The translations under genes were made by a program, and so were the position numbers. A DNA stretch of 64,000 nucleotides from JAKANT01 sp035502095. Its GTDB lineage: Bacteria > Pseudomonadota > Gammaproteobacteria > Burkholderiales > Burkholderiaceae_F. Numbering within the stretch: position 1 is the stretch's first letter; every line of letters starts with the position of its first letter. This document shows, piece after piece, positions 51,312 to 60,929 of this stretch. The notes under the pieces were generated by a model, which did not search any database, had not been told where the DNA came from, and worked only from the letters and a program-made list of their open reading frames with translations. The stretch is taken from contig DATJUX010000008.1 of assembly GCA_035502095.1 (NCBI GenBank), forward strand, positions 162,378-226,377, read 5' to 3'.

Positions 51312-54300
51312 ATGTTCTCGCGCTTCTTCATCGACCGCCCGATCTTTGCCGTCGTGCTGTCGATCTTCATCGTGCTCGCCGGCCTGGCCGCCATGCGCAA
51401 CCTGCCGGTCGCGCAGTATCCCGAAATCGCTCCGCCCGTGGTCACCGTGTCGGCCGTCTATCCGGGCGCTTCGGCGGAAGTCATCGCGCAGACGGTCGCT
51501 GCGCCGCTGGAAAACGCCATCAACGGCGTCGAGCACATGATCTACATGAGCTCGAATTCGAGCTCGAACGGCGTGCTGCAGATCCAGGTCACGTTCGACA
51601 TCGGCACCAACATCGACCAGGCAGCGCTGAACGTCAACAACCGCGTCAAGCAGGCCGACGCGCGCCTGCCGCAGGAGGTGCGGCGCCAGGGCGTCACGGT
51701 GGAGAAGGGATCCGGGTCGTTCCTGCAGGTGCTGGCGTTCTATTCGCCGGACGACCGGTTCGACGATCTCTTCACGTCGAACTACGTAACGCTGAACGTG
51801 CTCGACCAGATCAAGCGCATTCCCGGCACGACGCTGGTGCAGATCTTCGGCGCAAAGGACTACGCGATGCGCATCTGGCTGCGCCCGGACCGCCTGGCAC
51901 AGCTGAAGCTCACCACGGCCGACGTCACGCGTGCGATCAACGAGCAGAACTCGCAGTTTGCCGCCGGCAAGGTCGGCCAGGCGCCCTACGCGGGCAAGCA
52001 GGACCTCGTCTACACCGTCGTCACGCAGGGCCGGCTCGCCGACCCGAAGGAGTTCGAGAACATCATCGTGCGCGCCAATCCCGACGGATCGAACGTGCGT
52101 GTCGGCGACGTGGCGCGGGTCGAACTCGGCTCGAAGGATTACGAATTCATCGGCCGCTACAACGGCAAGAGCGCCACGCTGGTCGGCATCTTCCTGCAAC
52201 CGGGCGCCAACGCGCTCGATGTCGCGAAGAACGTGCGCGCCGAGGTGGCCAAGATGGCGGAGCGCTTTCCGCAGGGCCTCGCCTACGCGGTGCCGTACGA
52301 CACCACGCTCTTCGTCGAGGTGTCGATCCGCGAGGTGCTGAAGACGCTCGGCGAGGCGATGCTGCTCGTCTTCCTGGTCGTGTTCCTGTTCCTGCAGAAC
52401 TGGCGCGCGACGCTGATCCCGATCCTCGCCGTGCCGGTGTCGCTGATCGGCACTTTCGCCGGGCTGTACCTGCTCGGCTATTCGATCAACACGCTCACCT
52501 TGTTCGGCATGGTGCTCGCGATCGGCATCGTGGTCGATGACGCGATCGTGGTGCTGGAAAATGTCGAGCGCATCATGCACGAGGAGCATCTCGAGGCGCG
52601 CCTGGCGGCGGTCGAGGCGATGCGCGAGGTGACGAGCCCCATTATCGCCATCGTGCTGGTGCTGACGGCGGTGTTCGTGCCGATCGCGTTTCTCGGCGGG
52701 CTCACCGGCGAGCTGTACCGGCAGTTCGCCGTCACAATCTCGATCGCGGTGGTGATCTCGGGCGTGGTGGCGCTCACGCTGACGCCGAGCTTGTGCGTGC
52801 TGATTCTCAAGCGCGAGCACAAGCTGCCGGGCCGCTTCTTCGCCGCGTTCAACAACTGGTTTGGCAGCCTGCGCAACCGCTACGTCGGCGGGGTGATCTG
52901 GATGATCCGGCGCGGCGTGATCGGCGCGGTCCTCTTCCTCGGCATGATCGTCGTCGCCGGCGGGCTGTGGCGCTTCACGCCCGGGTCGCTCGTGCCCGAG
53001 GAGGACCAGGGCTTCTTCATCTCGGCGGTGATCCTGCCCGACGGCGCGTCGCTGCAACGGACCGACAAGGTCGTCAACGAAGTCGTGCAGATCCTGAAGA
53101 GCAATCCGATCAACGAAGACGTGGTCGCCTTCACCGGGTTCGACTTCATCGGCGGCGGGTTCCGCAACAACGCCGCCACGATCTTCGTCACGCAGGTGCA
53201 CTGGGACAAGCGGCCCAGCGTAAGCACGCCGATGCTGGTCGGCGACTTCTTCATGAAGACCGCGCACATCAAGGACGCGCTGGTGCTCGCGTTTGCCCCG
53301 CCGCCGATCTTCGGCCTCGGCACCGCGGGCGGCTACGAGCTGTACCTCCAGAACCGCGGCGACGACGACCCGCACAAGATGGCCGAGACGTTGGGCGGCC
53401 TGCTCGGACGGCTGAACTCCGATCCCCTGCTCGGCGGCGCGCAGACGCTGTGGCGGTCCAGCGTGCCGCAGCTGTACGTCGATGTCGATCGCGAAAAGGC
53501 CAAGGCGCTCGGCGTGCCGATCGACGATGTGTTCAACACGCTCGCGGCGACCATGGGCTCGGCGTACGTCAACGACTTCAACAAGTACGGCCGCGCATGG
53601 CAGGTGCAGATGAGCGCGGAGCCGGCGTTCCGCAACCGGCCCGACGACATCGGCGCGATGTGGGTGCGCTCGGCGCGCGGCGAGATGGTGCCGCTGCGCT
53701 CGCTGGCGCGGGTGCGTTACTCGTCCGGCCCCGATTCGCTCGATCGCTTCAACAACCTGCCCGCGGTCAAGATCATCGGCCAGGCGGCACCGGGGGTCTC
53801 GAGCGGCCAGGCGATCGCGGAGGTCGAGCGCATCGCCGGCGAAACGCTGTCGCGCGACTTCACCTTCGACTGGGGCGGCGCCTCGTTCCAGGAGAAGAAG
53901 TCGAGCGGCACGTCGGTCATCGCCCTGGCATTGGCGGTGCTCATGGTGTTCCTGATCCTCGCGGCGCAGTATGAACGCTGGTCGCTTCCGCTCTCGGTGC
54001 TGTTCGCGCTGCCGTTCGGCACGTTCGGTGCGCTCGCCGCGGTGTGGCTGCGCCACATGACCAACGACGTGTATTTCCAGATCGGCCTCGTGACCCTGCT
54101 CGGCCTGGCGGCGAAGAACGCGATCCTGATCGTCGAGTACGCGGCGTTGAAGATCGACGAGGGTTTTTCGACGTCGGCCGCGGCGATCGAGGCGGCGCGG
54201 CTCAGGTTCCGGCCGATCATCATGACCTCGCTCGCCTTCATCCTCGGCGTGACGCCGCTCGCCTTTTCGACCGGCGCCGGCGCCGGCGCCCGCACCTCGG

Positions 54301-54527
54301 CCGGGACGGGCGTGATGGGCGGCATGCTGGCGGCGACCTTCCTGGCGATCTTCTTCGTGCCGCTGTTCTTCCGCGTCATCACCGAGCGACGGCTGCGCGA
54401 AGTGCGCACCGCGCAGGAATTGCGCGCCGAGGTGGCAGAAGGCGAACGCCGCAGCGCCGAAATGCACGTGGCCCAGGCGGCGGCCGTCGGCGCCAGCACG
54501 GCTAGGCACGGAGGACATCATGAGTAG
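51312..54527 (+). CDS. RND efflux pump, HAE-1 family (AcrB/MexB-like)
   Basis: 1,071 residues, normal for HAE-1 pumps. MFSRFFIDRPIFAVVLSIFI is the hallmark N-terminus. Asp409-Asp410 in GIVVDDAIVVLENVERIM are the proton-relay pair of segment IV, and GLAAKNAILIVEYA in segment X carries the relay Lys. Internal duplication with two large periplasmic loops is visible. It exports hydrophobic or amphipathic drugs with proton influx. The C-terminus overlaps the next gene by eight bases. Confidence 0.97.
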   Translation: MFSRFFIDRPIFAVVLSIFIVLAGLAAMRNLPVAQYPEIAPPVVTVSAVYPGASAEVIAQTVAAPLENAINGVEHMIYMSSNSSSNGVLQIQVTFDIGTNIDQAALNVNNRVKQADARLPQEVRRQGVTVEKGSGSFLQVLAFYSPDDRFDDLFTSNYVTLNVLDQIKRIPGTTLVQIFGAKDYAMRIWLRPDRLAQLKLTTADVTRAINEQNSQFAAGKVGQAPYAGKQDLVYTVVTQGRLADPKEFENIIVRANPDGSNVRVGDVARVELGSKDYEFIGRYNGKSATLVGIFLQPGANALDVAKNVRAEVAKMAERFPQGLAYAVPYDTTLFVEVSIREVLKTLGEAMLLVFLVVFLFLQNWRATLIPILAVPVSLIGTFAGLYLLGYSINTLTLFGMVLAIGIVVDDAIVVLENVERIMHEEHLEARLAAVEAMREVTSPIIAIVLVLTAVFVPIAFLGGLTGELYRQFAVTISIAVVISGVVALTLTPSLCVLILKREHKLPGRFFAAFNNWFGSLRNRYVGGVIWMIRRGVIGAVLFLGMIVVAGGLWRFTPGSLVPEEDQGFFISAVILPDGASLQRTDKVVNEVVQILKSNPINEDVVAFTGFDFIGGGFRNNAATIFVTQVHWDKRPSVSTPMLVGDFFMKTAHIKDALVLAFAPPPIFGLGTAGGYELYLQNRGDDDPHKMAETLGGLLGRLNSDPLLGGAQTLWRSSVPQLYVDVDREKAKALGVPIDDVFNTLAATMGSAYVNDFNKYGRAWQVQMSAEPAFRNRPDDIGAMWVRSARGEMVPLRSLARVRYSSGPDSLDRFNNLPAVKIIGQAAPGVSSGQAIAEVERIAGETLSRDFTFDWGGASFQEKKSSGTSVIALALAVLMVFLILAAQYERWSLPLSVLFALPFGTFGALAAVWLRHMTNDVYFQIGLVTLLGLAAKNAILIVEYAALKIDEGFSTSAAAIEAARLRFRPIIMTSLAFILGVTPLAFSTGAGAGARTSAGTGVMGGMLAATFLAIFFVPLFFRVITERRLREVRTAQELRAEVAEGERRSAEMHVAQAAAVGASTARHGGHHE

Positions 54528-55947
54528 GAAGGAGGTGTCGTGGTTTCCCGGGGGGATGCTGCTCTCCGCGTTGCTTTTGCTCGCAGCCTGCGCGCACATC
54601 GATACCACCAGGCCCGCGGTCGAGCTGCCGGCGATGACCGAGCCGGCTGAACCGAAGGCCGAGCATTTCTGGACCCTGTTCGGCGACGAGCAACTCACGC
54701 TGCTCGTCGAAGAGGCGCTGGCGAACAACCGCGACCTCAAGGTGGCCGTGGCGCGCATCGAGGAGGCGCGCGCCAACCTGCAGATCGCCAGGATGACGTT
54801 ATATCCCACGCTCGACGCAGCGGCGGGTGCGAATCGCAGCAAGCTGAGCGGAGCAATCGACCTTCCGCTTCCGCCCGGCACGCCGCTCGTCTCGAACACC
54901 TTCAACGTGGGACTGGCTGCGTCCTACGAAGTCGATCTCTGGGGCAAGCTGGCCGCCGGGCGCGAAGCGGCGAGCGCCAGCCTGCTTGCCACGCGCTACG
55001 CGGCGGAAACGGTGCGCATCGCGCTCGCGGCGCAGGTGGCGACGACGTACTTCACGTTGCGCGGCCTCGACGCGGAACTCGTGGTCACGCGCGATACGCT
55101 CGTCACGCGCGACGAGAACGTCCGGATCCAGCGGACGCGCAGCAATGCGGGCCTCATCAACGAGCTCGACCTGCGCTTCGCGGAGGCCGACCGCTCGACG
55201 GTGGCCGCGACCATTCCGCCGCTCGAACGAGCGGTGGCGCAGACCGAAGCCGCGCTCGCCCGCCTCGTCGGGCGCGGCGCCAAGGGCGTGTTCACGCCCG
55301 AGGTCGCACGCGGCCGTCCGCTCGACGAGACCGTCGTGGCGCCCGAAGTGCCGAGCGGGCTGCCCTCGGATCTGCTCGCGCGTCGCCCCGATGTCCGCCA
55401 GGCCGAGGCGATCCTGCTGGCGTCGCGCGCGCAGACGGCCGAGGTGCACGCGCAGTACTTTCCGTCGCTGGTGCTGACCGGGTCGGTCGGCCAGGAGAGC
55501 ATGGATCTCTCGGACCTTTTCAGCGCGCCCGCGCGCGTGTGGTCGATCGCCGGCAGCCTGCTGCAGCCGATCGTCGGCCTGAAGCGCATCGGCGCCGAGG
55601 TCGACGCGGCCACGGCGCGCAGCGAGCAGGCCGCGCTTTTCTACCAGCAGTCGGTGGTCGACGCGCTGCGCGACGTGCACGACGCACTCGTCGAACACAG
55701 CGCCGCTCGCGCATCGTTCGAGGCGCAGGACGACCGGCGGCGCAAGCAGGCGGATGTGCTACGGCTGGCCGAACTGCGCTACCGGAACGGCTATTCGAGC
55801 TACCTCGAAGTGCTCGATGCGCAACGCAACCTGTTCGACGCCGACCGCGCGCGCGTGGTCGCGCTGCGCGACCAGCAAACCGCGGTCATCGATCTGTATC
55901 GCGCGCTCGGAGGCGGGTGGAGTCCGGAGCAGTTCGCGGCGCAGTAG
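54520..55947 (+). CDS. Outer-membrane efflux channel (NodT/OprM family)
   Basis: 475 residues. Lipobox LAAC (21-24) after MLLSALLLLAACAHID. The two TolC-type repeats are seen as DLKVAVARIEEARANLQIAR with TLYPTLDAAAGANRSK, and later YRNGYSSYLEVLDAQRNLFD. SFEVDLWGKLA-like text (SYEVDLWGKLAAGREAA) is the conserved turn. It forms the trimeric exit channel for the pump encoded just upstream. It overlaps the pump gene by eight bases, so translation is coupled. Complete. Confidence 0.96.
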   Translation: MSRKEVSWFPGGMLLSALLLLAACAHIDTTRPAVELPAMTEPAEPKAEHFWTLFGDEQLTLLVEEALANNRDLKVAVARIEEARANLQIARMTLYPTLDAAAGANRSKLSGAIDLPLPPGTPLVSNTFNVGLAASYEVDLWGKLAAGREAASASLLATRYAAETVRIALAAQVATTYFTLRGLDAELVVTRDTLVTRDENVRIQRTRSNAGLINELDLRFAEADRSTVAATIPPLERAVAQTEAALARLVGRGAKGVFTPEVARGRPLDETVVAPEVPSGLPSDLLARRPDVRQAEAILLASRAQTAEVHAQYFPSLVLTGSVGQESMDLSDLFSAPARVWSIAGSLLQPIVGLKRIGAEVDAATARSEQAALFYQQSVVDALRDVHDALVEHSAARASFEAQDDRRRKQADVLRLAELRYRNGYSSYLEVLDAQRNLFDADRARVVALRDQQTAVIDLYRALGGGWSPEQFAAQ

Positions 55948-56670
55948 CGCTGCGGGTGCCGGCGCAAACTGGGTGCTGGCGGGCGCACTCTCGAAGGGTA
56001 AATGGCGACACCCGGCCCGTGCTGACTTTGCCGGGTGCACCCCGTGCGACTGCTTGAGATTTGCTGCGGCATTCAATGCGGCGGGTCAATGACGGCTGCC
56101 GTCGACACCGGAAATTGATTGATCAATGCACGGGCTGTCCGCTGTACCTCCGGACCTGCCGTTCACCGGCAATCGTTTGGAAGATGACGCGCGCTCCGCC
56201 GTGTCGACGCCGGCCAAGGATCGCATTCGCAGGCCGCGAACTGGAACTCGACGACCCTGAGCCGTGGGACACCTTTGTTTCGATCGGGTGACCGGTCTGC
56301 GCCGACTGCAGGCGTGGTGAATGTCCTTCGGTCAACCGACGCGACGAAGACGCCGATATCGACGCGAGCCGTGCGAATACCCGCTACTGGCCGCGAGTGT
56401 GAGTCCGCGTTCGGCCCGTAACCCGCCGATCGCGATGGCCGATGCCGGTCGGCGTGGGGCCGCTGTTGGTGTTCGCCGGGGCGTCAACTGGGGAGCCGCA
56501 ACAAACTGCGACCCTGCATTTCGCGCGATCCCGCGGCCACGGGACAGAGGAGTTCAATCACGCTGACATCGGTCAATGCGTATCTCCCGCCTCCCGGCAG
56601 ACTGCCGTCGCATTGAGGAAGAAACGAAAGCCGTGCACGGTCTCGCTCATGGCCGTGGAAGGGGCGACAA
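55948..56670. other. Gene-poor stretch upstream of the matrixin gene
   Basis: About 720 bases without a convincing ORF; composition is slightly less GC-rich than the flanks. Short frames on both strands (up to about 80 codons) have no ribosome site and rare-looking composition. The stretch may be a decayed or horizontally acquired segment. Confidence 0.4.
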
Positions 56671-57519
56671 GTGGCTTCGAGAAGATGGAGGAGCCCGCTG
56701 CAGGGATTCGGATGGGTGGCGAGCGCGCTCGCGAGTGCGTTACTTGCCATAGCGGTGGCCGACGCATACGAGGTCGTTCCTGCCGGCGGACCCAATGAGT
56801 ATCTCAAGTGGGGCGCCTCGAAGGTGGCTGGCACACCCGGTGGTGTCGTTACCTGGGGCTTTCTCGATGCGGGCACTCCCGGCAGCCTCTACTGCGGAAT
56901 CTTCTGCGAAGACAAGAGTCTGTCGACGCTGCCGAACTTCTACCCGGACCCGCGCAACAGCAATACGACCACGCCGCTCACGCTTTTGAGCCTGCGGGCT
57001 GTCATTCAGTCCGCATTCGACACATGGTCGTCGGTGGCCAACATCCAGTTTCAATACGTCGGTGTCGACCATTCATGGAAACCGATCAATGATCCGACGG
57101 CCACCTCGCCAATGATTCGAATCGGAGCGTATCCGTTCGGCGGATTGCTGGCGTTCTTCTGCGCCGGGACAGCCTTTGGGCCGCCCCCGAATGAAGGAAC
57201 TGGCGCCGGTGATGTGTTCTTCAACACGAATGTCGGCTACCAGATGGCAACCGATCCCGAGGGCAGCCGACTGCAGGACTTTCCCTTCAGCGGCGGTCTG
57301 TACATGACGGACGTCTATGGCCTCGCATTGCACGAGATCGGACACGCGATCGGGCTTGGACATTCGACGCACTCGGGTTCAGTGATGTGTGACAGCCCGA
57401 ACAGCGCCGCACTTACTCCAGCATACAAACGGCGCGGTCTCAGCCGCGATGACATTGCTGGCGCTCAGTTTCTGTATGGCATTGCGCCCTCATCGCATGA
57501 CCCGAATCCAACCCGCTGA
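56671..57519 (+). CDS. Secreted matrixin-type zinc metalloprotease
   Basis: 282 residues. A signal peptide (FGWVASALASALLAIAVADA) is followed by a metzincin domain: VVTWGFLDAGTPGSLYCGIF, IQSAFDTWSSVANIQFQYVG, then the zinc motif HEIGHAIGLGHS (HExxHxxGxxH, all ligands present) and a Met-turn GSVMC. The end RGLSRDDIAGAQFLYG is the usual matrixin finish. It should digest extracellular or periplasmic protein. GGAAGGGG precedes the GTG start. No PEP-CTERM or other sorting signal at the C-terminus. It stands alone between two long gene-poor stretches. Confidence 0.88.
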   Translation: MASRRWRSPLQGFGWVASALASALLAIAVADAYEVVPAGGPNEYLKWGASKVAGTPGGVVTWGFLDAGTPGSLYCGIFCEDKSLSTLPNFYPDPRNSNTTTPLTLLSLRAVIQSAFDTWSSVANIQFQYVGVDHSWKPINDPTATSPMIRIGAYPFGGLLAFFCAGTAFGPPPNEGTGAGDVFFNTNVGYQMATDPEGSRLQDFPFSGGLYMTDVYGLALHEIGHAIGLGHSTHSGSVMCDSPNSAALTPAYKRRGLSRDDIAGAQFLYGIAPSSHDPNPTR

Positions 57520-58246
57520 ATGCCCGAAGGATCCGCGGAAGGTTCAGGTGCCCGAAAGGGGACGGTCCCGAGCGACTGCCGTGGGTCGGCTGCGTGAGTT
57601 TGGCGATGTGAGCACCAGACATTCGATCGGGCACGTCGGATCGCCGTTGATCGACCCGCTGCCTCAAGGTTGAGTCGCGTTGCGCTGGCGAGGCGCACGC
57701 GTCTGCAGTAGCCTGAAACCGGCCGTCGATTTCGAGACACCTCCGGCACCTGGATGACCGCAGTGTGCCGAGACCGTGAGTTCACGTGCACCCGCGAGCA
57801 GCCGCAACCGCTGCACTGCTGCCGTTCATGGCGCAGGCCCGAAGGGCTATCGATCGTGTCCGTCTGTCCGCCGCGCAACCGTGGCCGGCAGCTCCGCCGT
57901 CTACAGCCGACCTTCCCACTCGTACGGCGGCGATGCTGCCCCACGGCTGTCGTTCGTTCGAATCCCTTCCGTACCCGCTACCAGCCGCCGGCCGCGCCAA
58001 CCTTACGATCATGGGTGACGCCCTCGCCGATCGCCGCCTCTTCGATGCAGACCGCGTCGTGGGCGTTTGCCTTGCGGGTCGGGCTGAGCCGCTTTCATGC
58101 CGATCGCGTCGTATTGGCAGCCGGCATGCTGGCGGAGCGTTGTGCAGCGTGGCTTGCCGACCGAGAGGCGAGAAGCGCCTTCGACGGCGAGGGGTTCTGA
58201 CTAGGGCAACATCGTCACGCCGGCTCGGCCGGCATAGGAGGCAGCC
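57520..58246. other. Gene-poor stretch downstream of the matrixin gene
   Basis: About 725 bases without a supported gene. One forward frame ending at 58200 (AAGMLAERCAAWLADREARS near its end) looks protein-like over its last 60 codons but has no start or ribosome site. It may be the 3' remnant of a lost gene. Confidence 0.4.
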
Positions 58247-58867
58247 ATGGCAATCAAGCTCTATTCCTGGCCGCGGAGCTCCGGCGCCCGCGTCCAGTGG
58301 GCGCTAGAGGAACTGGGCGTCGGCTACGAATACATCGAGCTCGACCCCAAGAAGCAGGAGCACCGCACCCCGCAATACCTCGCGATCAATCCACACGGCA
58401 AGGTGCCCGGATTGGCGGATGGCGAACTCACGTTGTTTGAATCGGGCGCCATCCTGCTGTACCTGGGCGAGAAGTACGGCGTGGAGAAAAACCTGTGGCC
58501 GTCCGGCAGCGGCCAGGCGCGCGCCGACGCAACCTGCTGGACAGTGTGGGCGATGGCTGATCTCGGCAGCTACCTGATGCAATACGTCTATCACGGCCTC
58601 GACTCGCCGGTCTCCTACAAACCCGCCGACCGCAGCAAGGCCTGCGCGGAGTACAACCGCTCGCAAGTCACCCGCGGGCTCGATGCGCTGCAGGCGCGCT
58701 TGCAGGAGCGCGAATACCTGCTCGGCGCGTTCTCGCTGGCCGATATTCCGGCCGCGAGCTGGCTGCAGTTGGGCGGCTTGCTCGGTGTAAAGATCGAGAG
58801 CCACCCGGGCGTGGTGGACTGGCTCAGGCGGTGCAGCGAGCGTGCTGCCTGTCGGCGGGTGCGCTGA
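58247..58867 (+). CDS. Glutathione S-transferase
   Basis: 206 residues with both GST domains. The thioredoxin-like half reads MAIKLYSWPRSSGARVQWAL, with YEYIELDPKKQEHRTPQYLA, INPHGKVPGLADGEL and LFESGAILLYLGEKYG; the helical half has RGLDALQARLQEREYLLGAF and SLADIPAASWLQLGG. The active-site residue is Ser11 or Ser12, or the class-specific hydroxyl nearby. It conjugates or reduces electrophiles with glutathione in the cytoplasm. AGGAGG lies before the ATG. It is complete, unlike the C-domain-only protein at 39449. Convergent with the SsuA-like gene. Confidence 0.94.
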   Translation: MAIKLYSWPRSSGARVQWALEELGVGYEYIELDPKKQEHRTPQYLAINPHGKVPGLADGELTLFESGAILLYLGEKYGVEKNLWPSGSGQARADATCWTVWAMADLGSYLMQYVYHGLDSPVSYKPADRSKACAEYNRSQVTRGLDALQARLQEREYLLGAFSLADIPAASWLQLGGLLGVKIESHPGVVDWLRRCSERAACRRVR

Positions 58868-58888
58868 GGAAGCCCCGGGAAACCGCCC

Positions 58889-59848
58889 TCAATGCGGCTG
58901 TGCCCAAGCCACTTCCTTGACCTCGAGCTTCTTCGGAATCAGTTTGAGTTCGGTGAAGGTATCGGCGATTCTCTGTTGCTCGGCGATGACCCCGGGAGTG
59001 ATCGGCACGACACCATAGCCGTAGCCCAAGGCCACCCGCTCGACCGTTGGCACGTCCAGACGGAACGAAGGCGCAAGAAACGCGGCCATTTCCTTCGGAT
59101 GCTTCTTTCCCCAATCGTCGATCTTGCCCAGTTCCTCGAGCACTATCCTCACCACGTCCGGCCTGCGTTCGGCGTACGCCCGCGCCGCGAGATAGAACTG
59201 ATAGTTGCTGACAATACCCTTGCCGTCGACGAGCACACGCGCGCCGATTTGTGTCTCGGCGGCGGCGAGGAACGGATCCCAGATCGCCCAGGCATCGACA
59301 CTGCCGCGCTCGAATGCGGCGCGCGCTTTCGACGGTGGAAGGAACACGGGCTCGACCTCGGTGTATTTGACGCCCGCCTCCTCGAGCGCCTTCACGAGCA
59401 GATATTCGACGTTGGACCCTTTGTTCAGCGCGATCCTCTTTCCTTTGAGTTCCGCCACCGACTTGATGGGTGAATTCTTCGGCACAAGGATCGCTTCACC
59501 CGTGGGCGCCGCCGGCTCGTTCCCGACGTAGACGAACTTCGTGCCGGCGGCCTGCGCGAAGATCGGCGGTGTATCACCTACCGTAACGAAGTCGACGCTG
59601 CCGTCATTCAATCCGGCGAGCATTTGCGGGCCCGAAACAAACTCGGTCCACGTCACATCGACCCCGAGCGGCCCAAGGCGCTGCTCAAGCGTGCCGCGCG
59701 CCTTGAGGATGATGAGCGTCCAGTATTTCTGATAGCCGATGCGAAGCTGTTCCCGGTTGTTCGCAGACATCGCGCCGATTGGGATCGCGGCCACTGCAAG
59801 CAGCAGGAGCGCGGCGAAAAGATGTTTCAACGTTCGTTGAACGCTCAT
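58889..59848 (-). CDS. Aliphatic sulfonate ABC substrate-binding protein (SsuA-like)
   Basis: 319 residues with signal peptide (LFAALLLLAVAAIPIGAMSA). SsuA/NMT1 features: LRIGYQKYWTLIILKARGTL, TWTEFVSGPQMLAGLNDGSV, DFVTVGDTPPIFAQAAGT, KGKRIALNKGSNVEYLLVKA and VDAWAIWDPFLAAAE. It binds alkanesulfonates or a similar ligand in the periplasm. No permease, ATPase or SsuD monooxygenase gene lies beside it in this window, so it is an orphan receptor. The leader carries a strong stem-loop just upstream of the start. Confidence 0.94.
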   Translation of the reverse strand: MSVQRTLKHLFAALLLLAVAAIPIGAMSANNREQLRIGYQKYWTLIILKARGTLEQRLGPLGVDVTWTEFVSGPQMLAGLNDGSVDFVTVGDTPPIFAQAAGTKFVYVGNEPAAPTGEAILVPKNSPIKSVAELKGKRIALNKGSNVEYLLVKALEEAGVKYTEVEPVFLPPSKARAAFERGSVDAWAIWDPFLAAAETQIGARVLVDGKGIVSNYQFYLAARAYAERRPDVVRIVLEELGKIDDWGKKHPKEMAAFLAPSFRLDVPTVERVALGYGYGVVPITPGVIAEQQRIADTFTELKLIPKKLEVKEVAWAQPH

Positions 59849-59867
59849 GATGTTGCCCTTCCGGTCA

Positions 59868-59907
59868 CGGCGTCTTCCGGCGCTCAGAAGCGTGAGACAA
59901 GACGCCG
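59868..59907 (-). promoter_or_regulatory. Stem-loop in the leader of the SsuA-like gene
   Basis: CGGCGTCTT (59868-59876) and AAGACGCCG (59899-59907) are perfect 9-base arms with a 22-base loop that contains a further CGCT-CAGA-AGCG hairpin. It ends 19 bases before the ATG on the reverse strand, between it and the GGAAGGG ribosome site. Possible leader control or repressor dyad; not a known riboswitch fold that I recognise. Confidence 0.4.
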
Positions 59908-60162
59908 CGCCCCTGGTTCAGGAGGGTCAAGAAACGCCCGCGAAGGCAACCCCGTCCATGCAGCACACGAGGTCGGCTTCGGGTCGAAGACGGCGCCAGG
60001 GCGCTTCGTGCGTTCAGGCGCGAGCGTCCGGGGCGTTCATCCGAAGCTCAGCAGTAACGGCACGCTCGAACATTTGCAACTCGCGGCGAGCGCAGTGAAG
60101 CCTGTCCCGCGTCGGGTCGCCCTCATTGGCGAGCTTGCCGCCGCGCGCCAGCACGTCCGCCG
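59908..60162. other. Upstream region of the SsuA-like gene, no gene seen
   Basis: Together with the leader hairpin this makes about 310 bases without a supported gene between the SsuA-like start and the weak ORF at 60163. Overlapping frames on both strands lack start signals. Confidence 0.4.
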
Positions 60163-60453
60163 GTGCACGCTTCGAAGGGCCTGGATAAGACGTGTCGAGC
60201 TTGGAGTAGCGATCGGCGATCTCGAGCAGTACGTATCCGAGAGGTACGCGATCATGCAGTTCATGAGCGCGAACTCGCGCCGCTTGTCGCGGAAGTTGAC
60301 GAGCTGGTTCGAGCAGTCCGAACACCGGAAGACCCTCGCCAGCGCCAAGCTTTTCTACGGACCAGCCGCAAGCTCCATCGGCGAGTCTCCCGGCTCGTGC
60401 GTCCGTGCGCGAAATGGGTTCGCGCGCGACTGCTGGAAGGGAATCCGTTATGA
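60163..60453 (+). CDS. Doubtful small ORF coupled to the rhodanese gene
   Basis: The last 60 codons read like protein (HERELAPLVAEVDELVRAVR, RQAFLRTSRKLHRRVSRLVR, KWVRARLLEGNPL) and the TGA overlaps the next ATG (ATGA). The N-terminal part is unconvincing and no ribosome site is seen, so the true start may be later or the ORF may be a broken gene. Unknown family. Confidence 0.3.
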   Translation: MHASKGLDKTCRAWSSDRRSRAVRIREVRDHAVHERELAPLVAEVDELVRAVRTPEDPRQRQAFLRTSRKLHRRVSRLVRPCAKWVRARLLEGNPL

Positions 60454-60893
60454 ACAAGCGCATGTTTTTCGTAGCCTGCGCAGCCTCGCTGCTGCTTGCC
60501 ACCGCGGCCCAGGCCAAGGTGACGCCTGATGCCATCGATGGCGTGAAGCTGGTGACGGCGGAGCAGGTGCAGACCCTGCAGGCCAAGGGCGTACCGGTCA
60601 TCGATACCCGGGTCCCGGTCGAATACGCGGAAAAGACCATCAAGGGTGCCATCAGCGTGCCTTACAAGGAAAAAAGCGCGAAGGACGTGGGCTTCGACAA
60701 GACACAGGACAGCTTCGACCTGTCCAAGCTTCCTGCCGACAAGGGCGCGCCGGTGATTTTCTTCTGCAATTCCGGTGAGTGCTGGAAGAGCTACAAGGCG
60801 TCGGTGGTCGCACGCGACGCCGGTTACAAGCAGGTGCACTGGTTTCGCGGCGGCATGCCGGAGTGGAGCAGCAAGGACCTGCCGACTCAGTAG
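60450..60893 (+). CDS. Periplasmic rhodanese-domain protein
   Basis: 147 residues with a signal peptide (FFVACAASLLLATAAQAK). A single rhodanese domain: LVTAEQVQTLQAKGVPVIDT, RVPVEYAEKTIKGAISVPY and the active-site loop FFCNSGECWKSYKAS with Cys106 and a second Cys111. WFRGGMPEWSSKDLP is the usual finish. It may transfer sulfane sulfur or bind sulfur compounds in the periplasm. GGAAGGGA lies before the ATG. The chemoreceptor gene starts 36 bases later on the same strand, so the two are likely co-transcribed. Confidence 0.93.
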   Translation: MNKRMFFVACAASLLLATAAQAKVTPDAIDGVKLVTAEQVQTLQAKGVPVIDTRVPVEYAEKTIKGAISVPYKEKSAKDVGFDKTQDSFDLSKLPADKGAPVIFFCNSGECWKSYKASVVARDAGYKQVHWFRGGMPEWSSKDLPTQ

Positions 60894-60929
60894 CGGGTCC
60901 GCGCAGTACGCGTACGTAGAGCGCTTGGG

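Noticed and set aside
49995..54905. A reverse-strand open frame of over 1,600 codons
   Set aside because: It lies opposite the RND adaptor, pump and channel genes, which have unmistakable motifs. Its translation is Arg/His/Asp-rich without family motifs, as expected from the shadow of high-GC genes.
56061..56335. Overlapping short ORFs on both strands before the matrixin gene
   Set aside because: No ribosome sites, mutually overlapping, and low-complexity translations; treated as non-coding.
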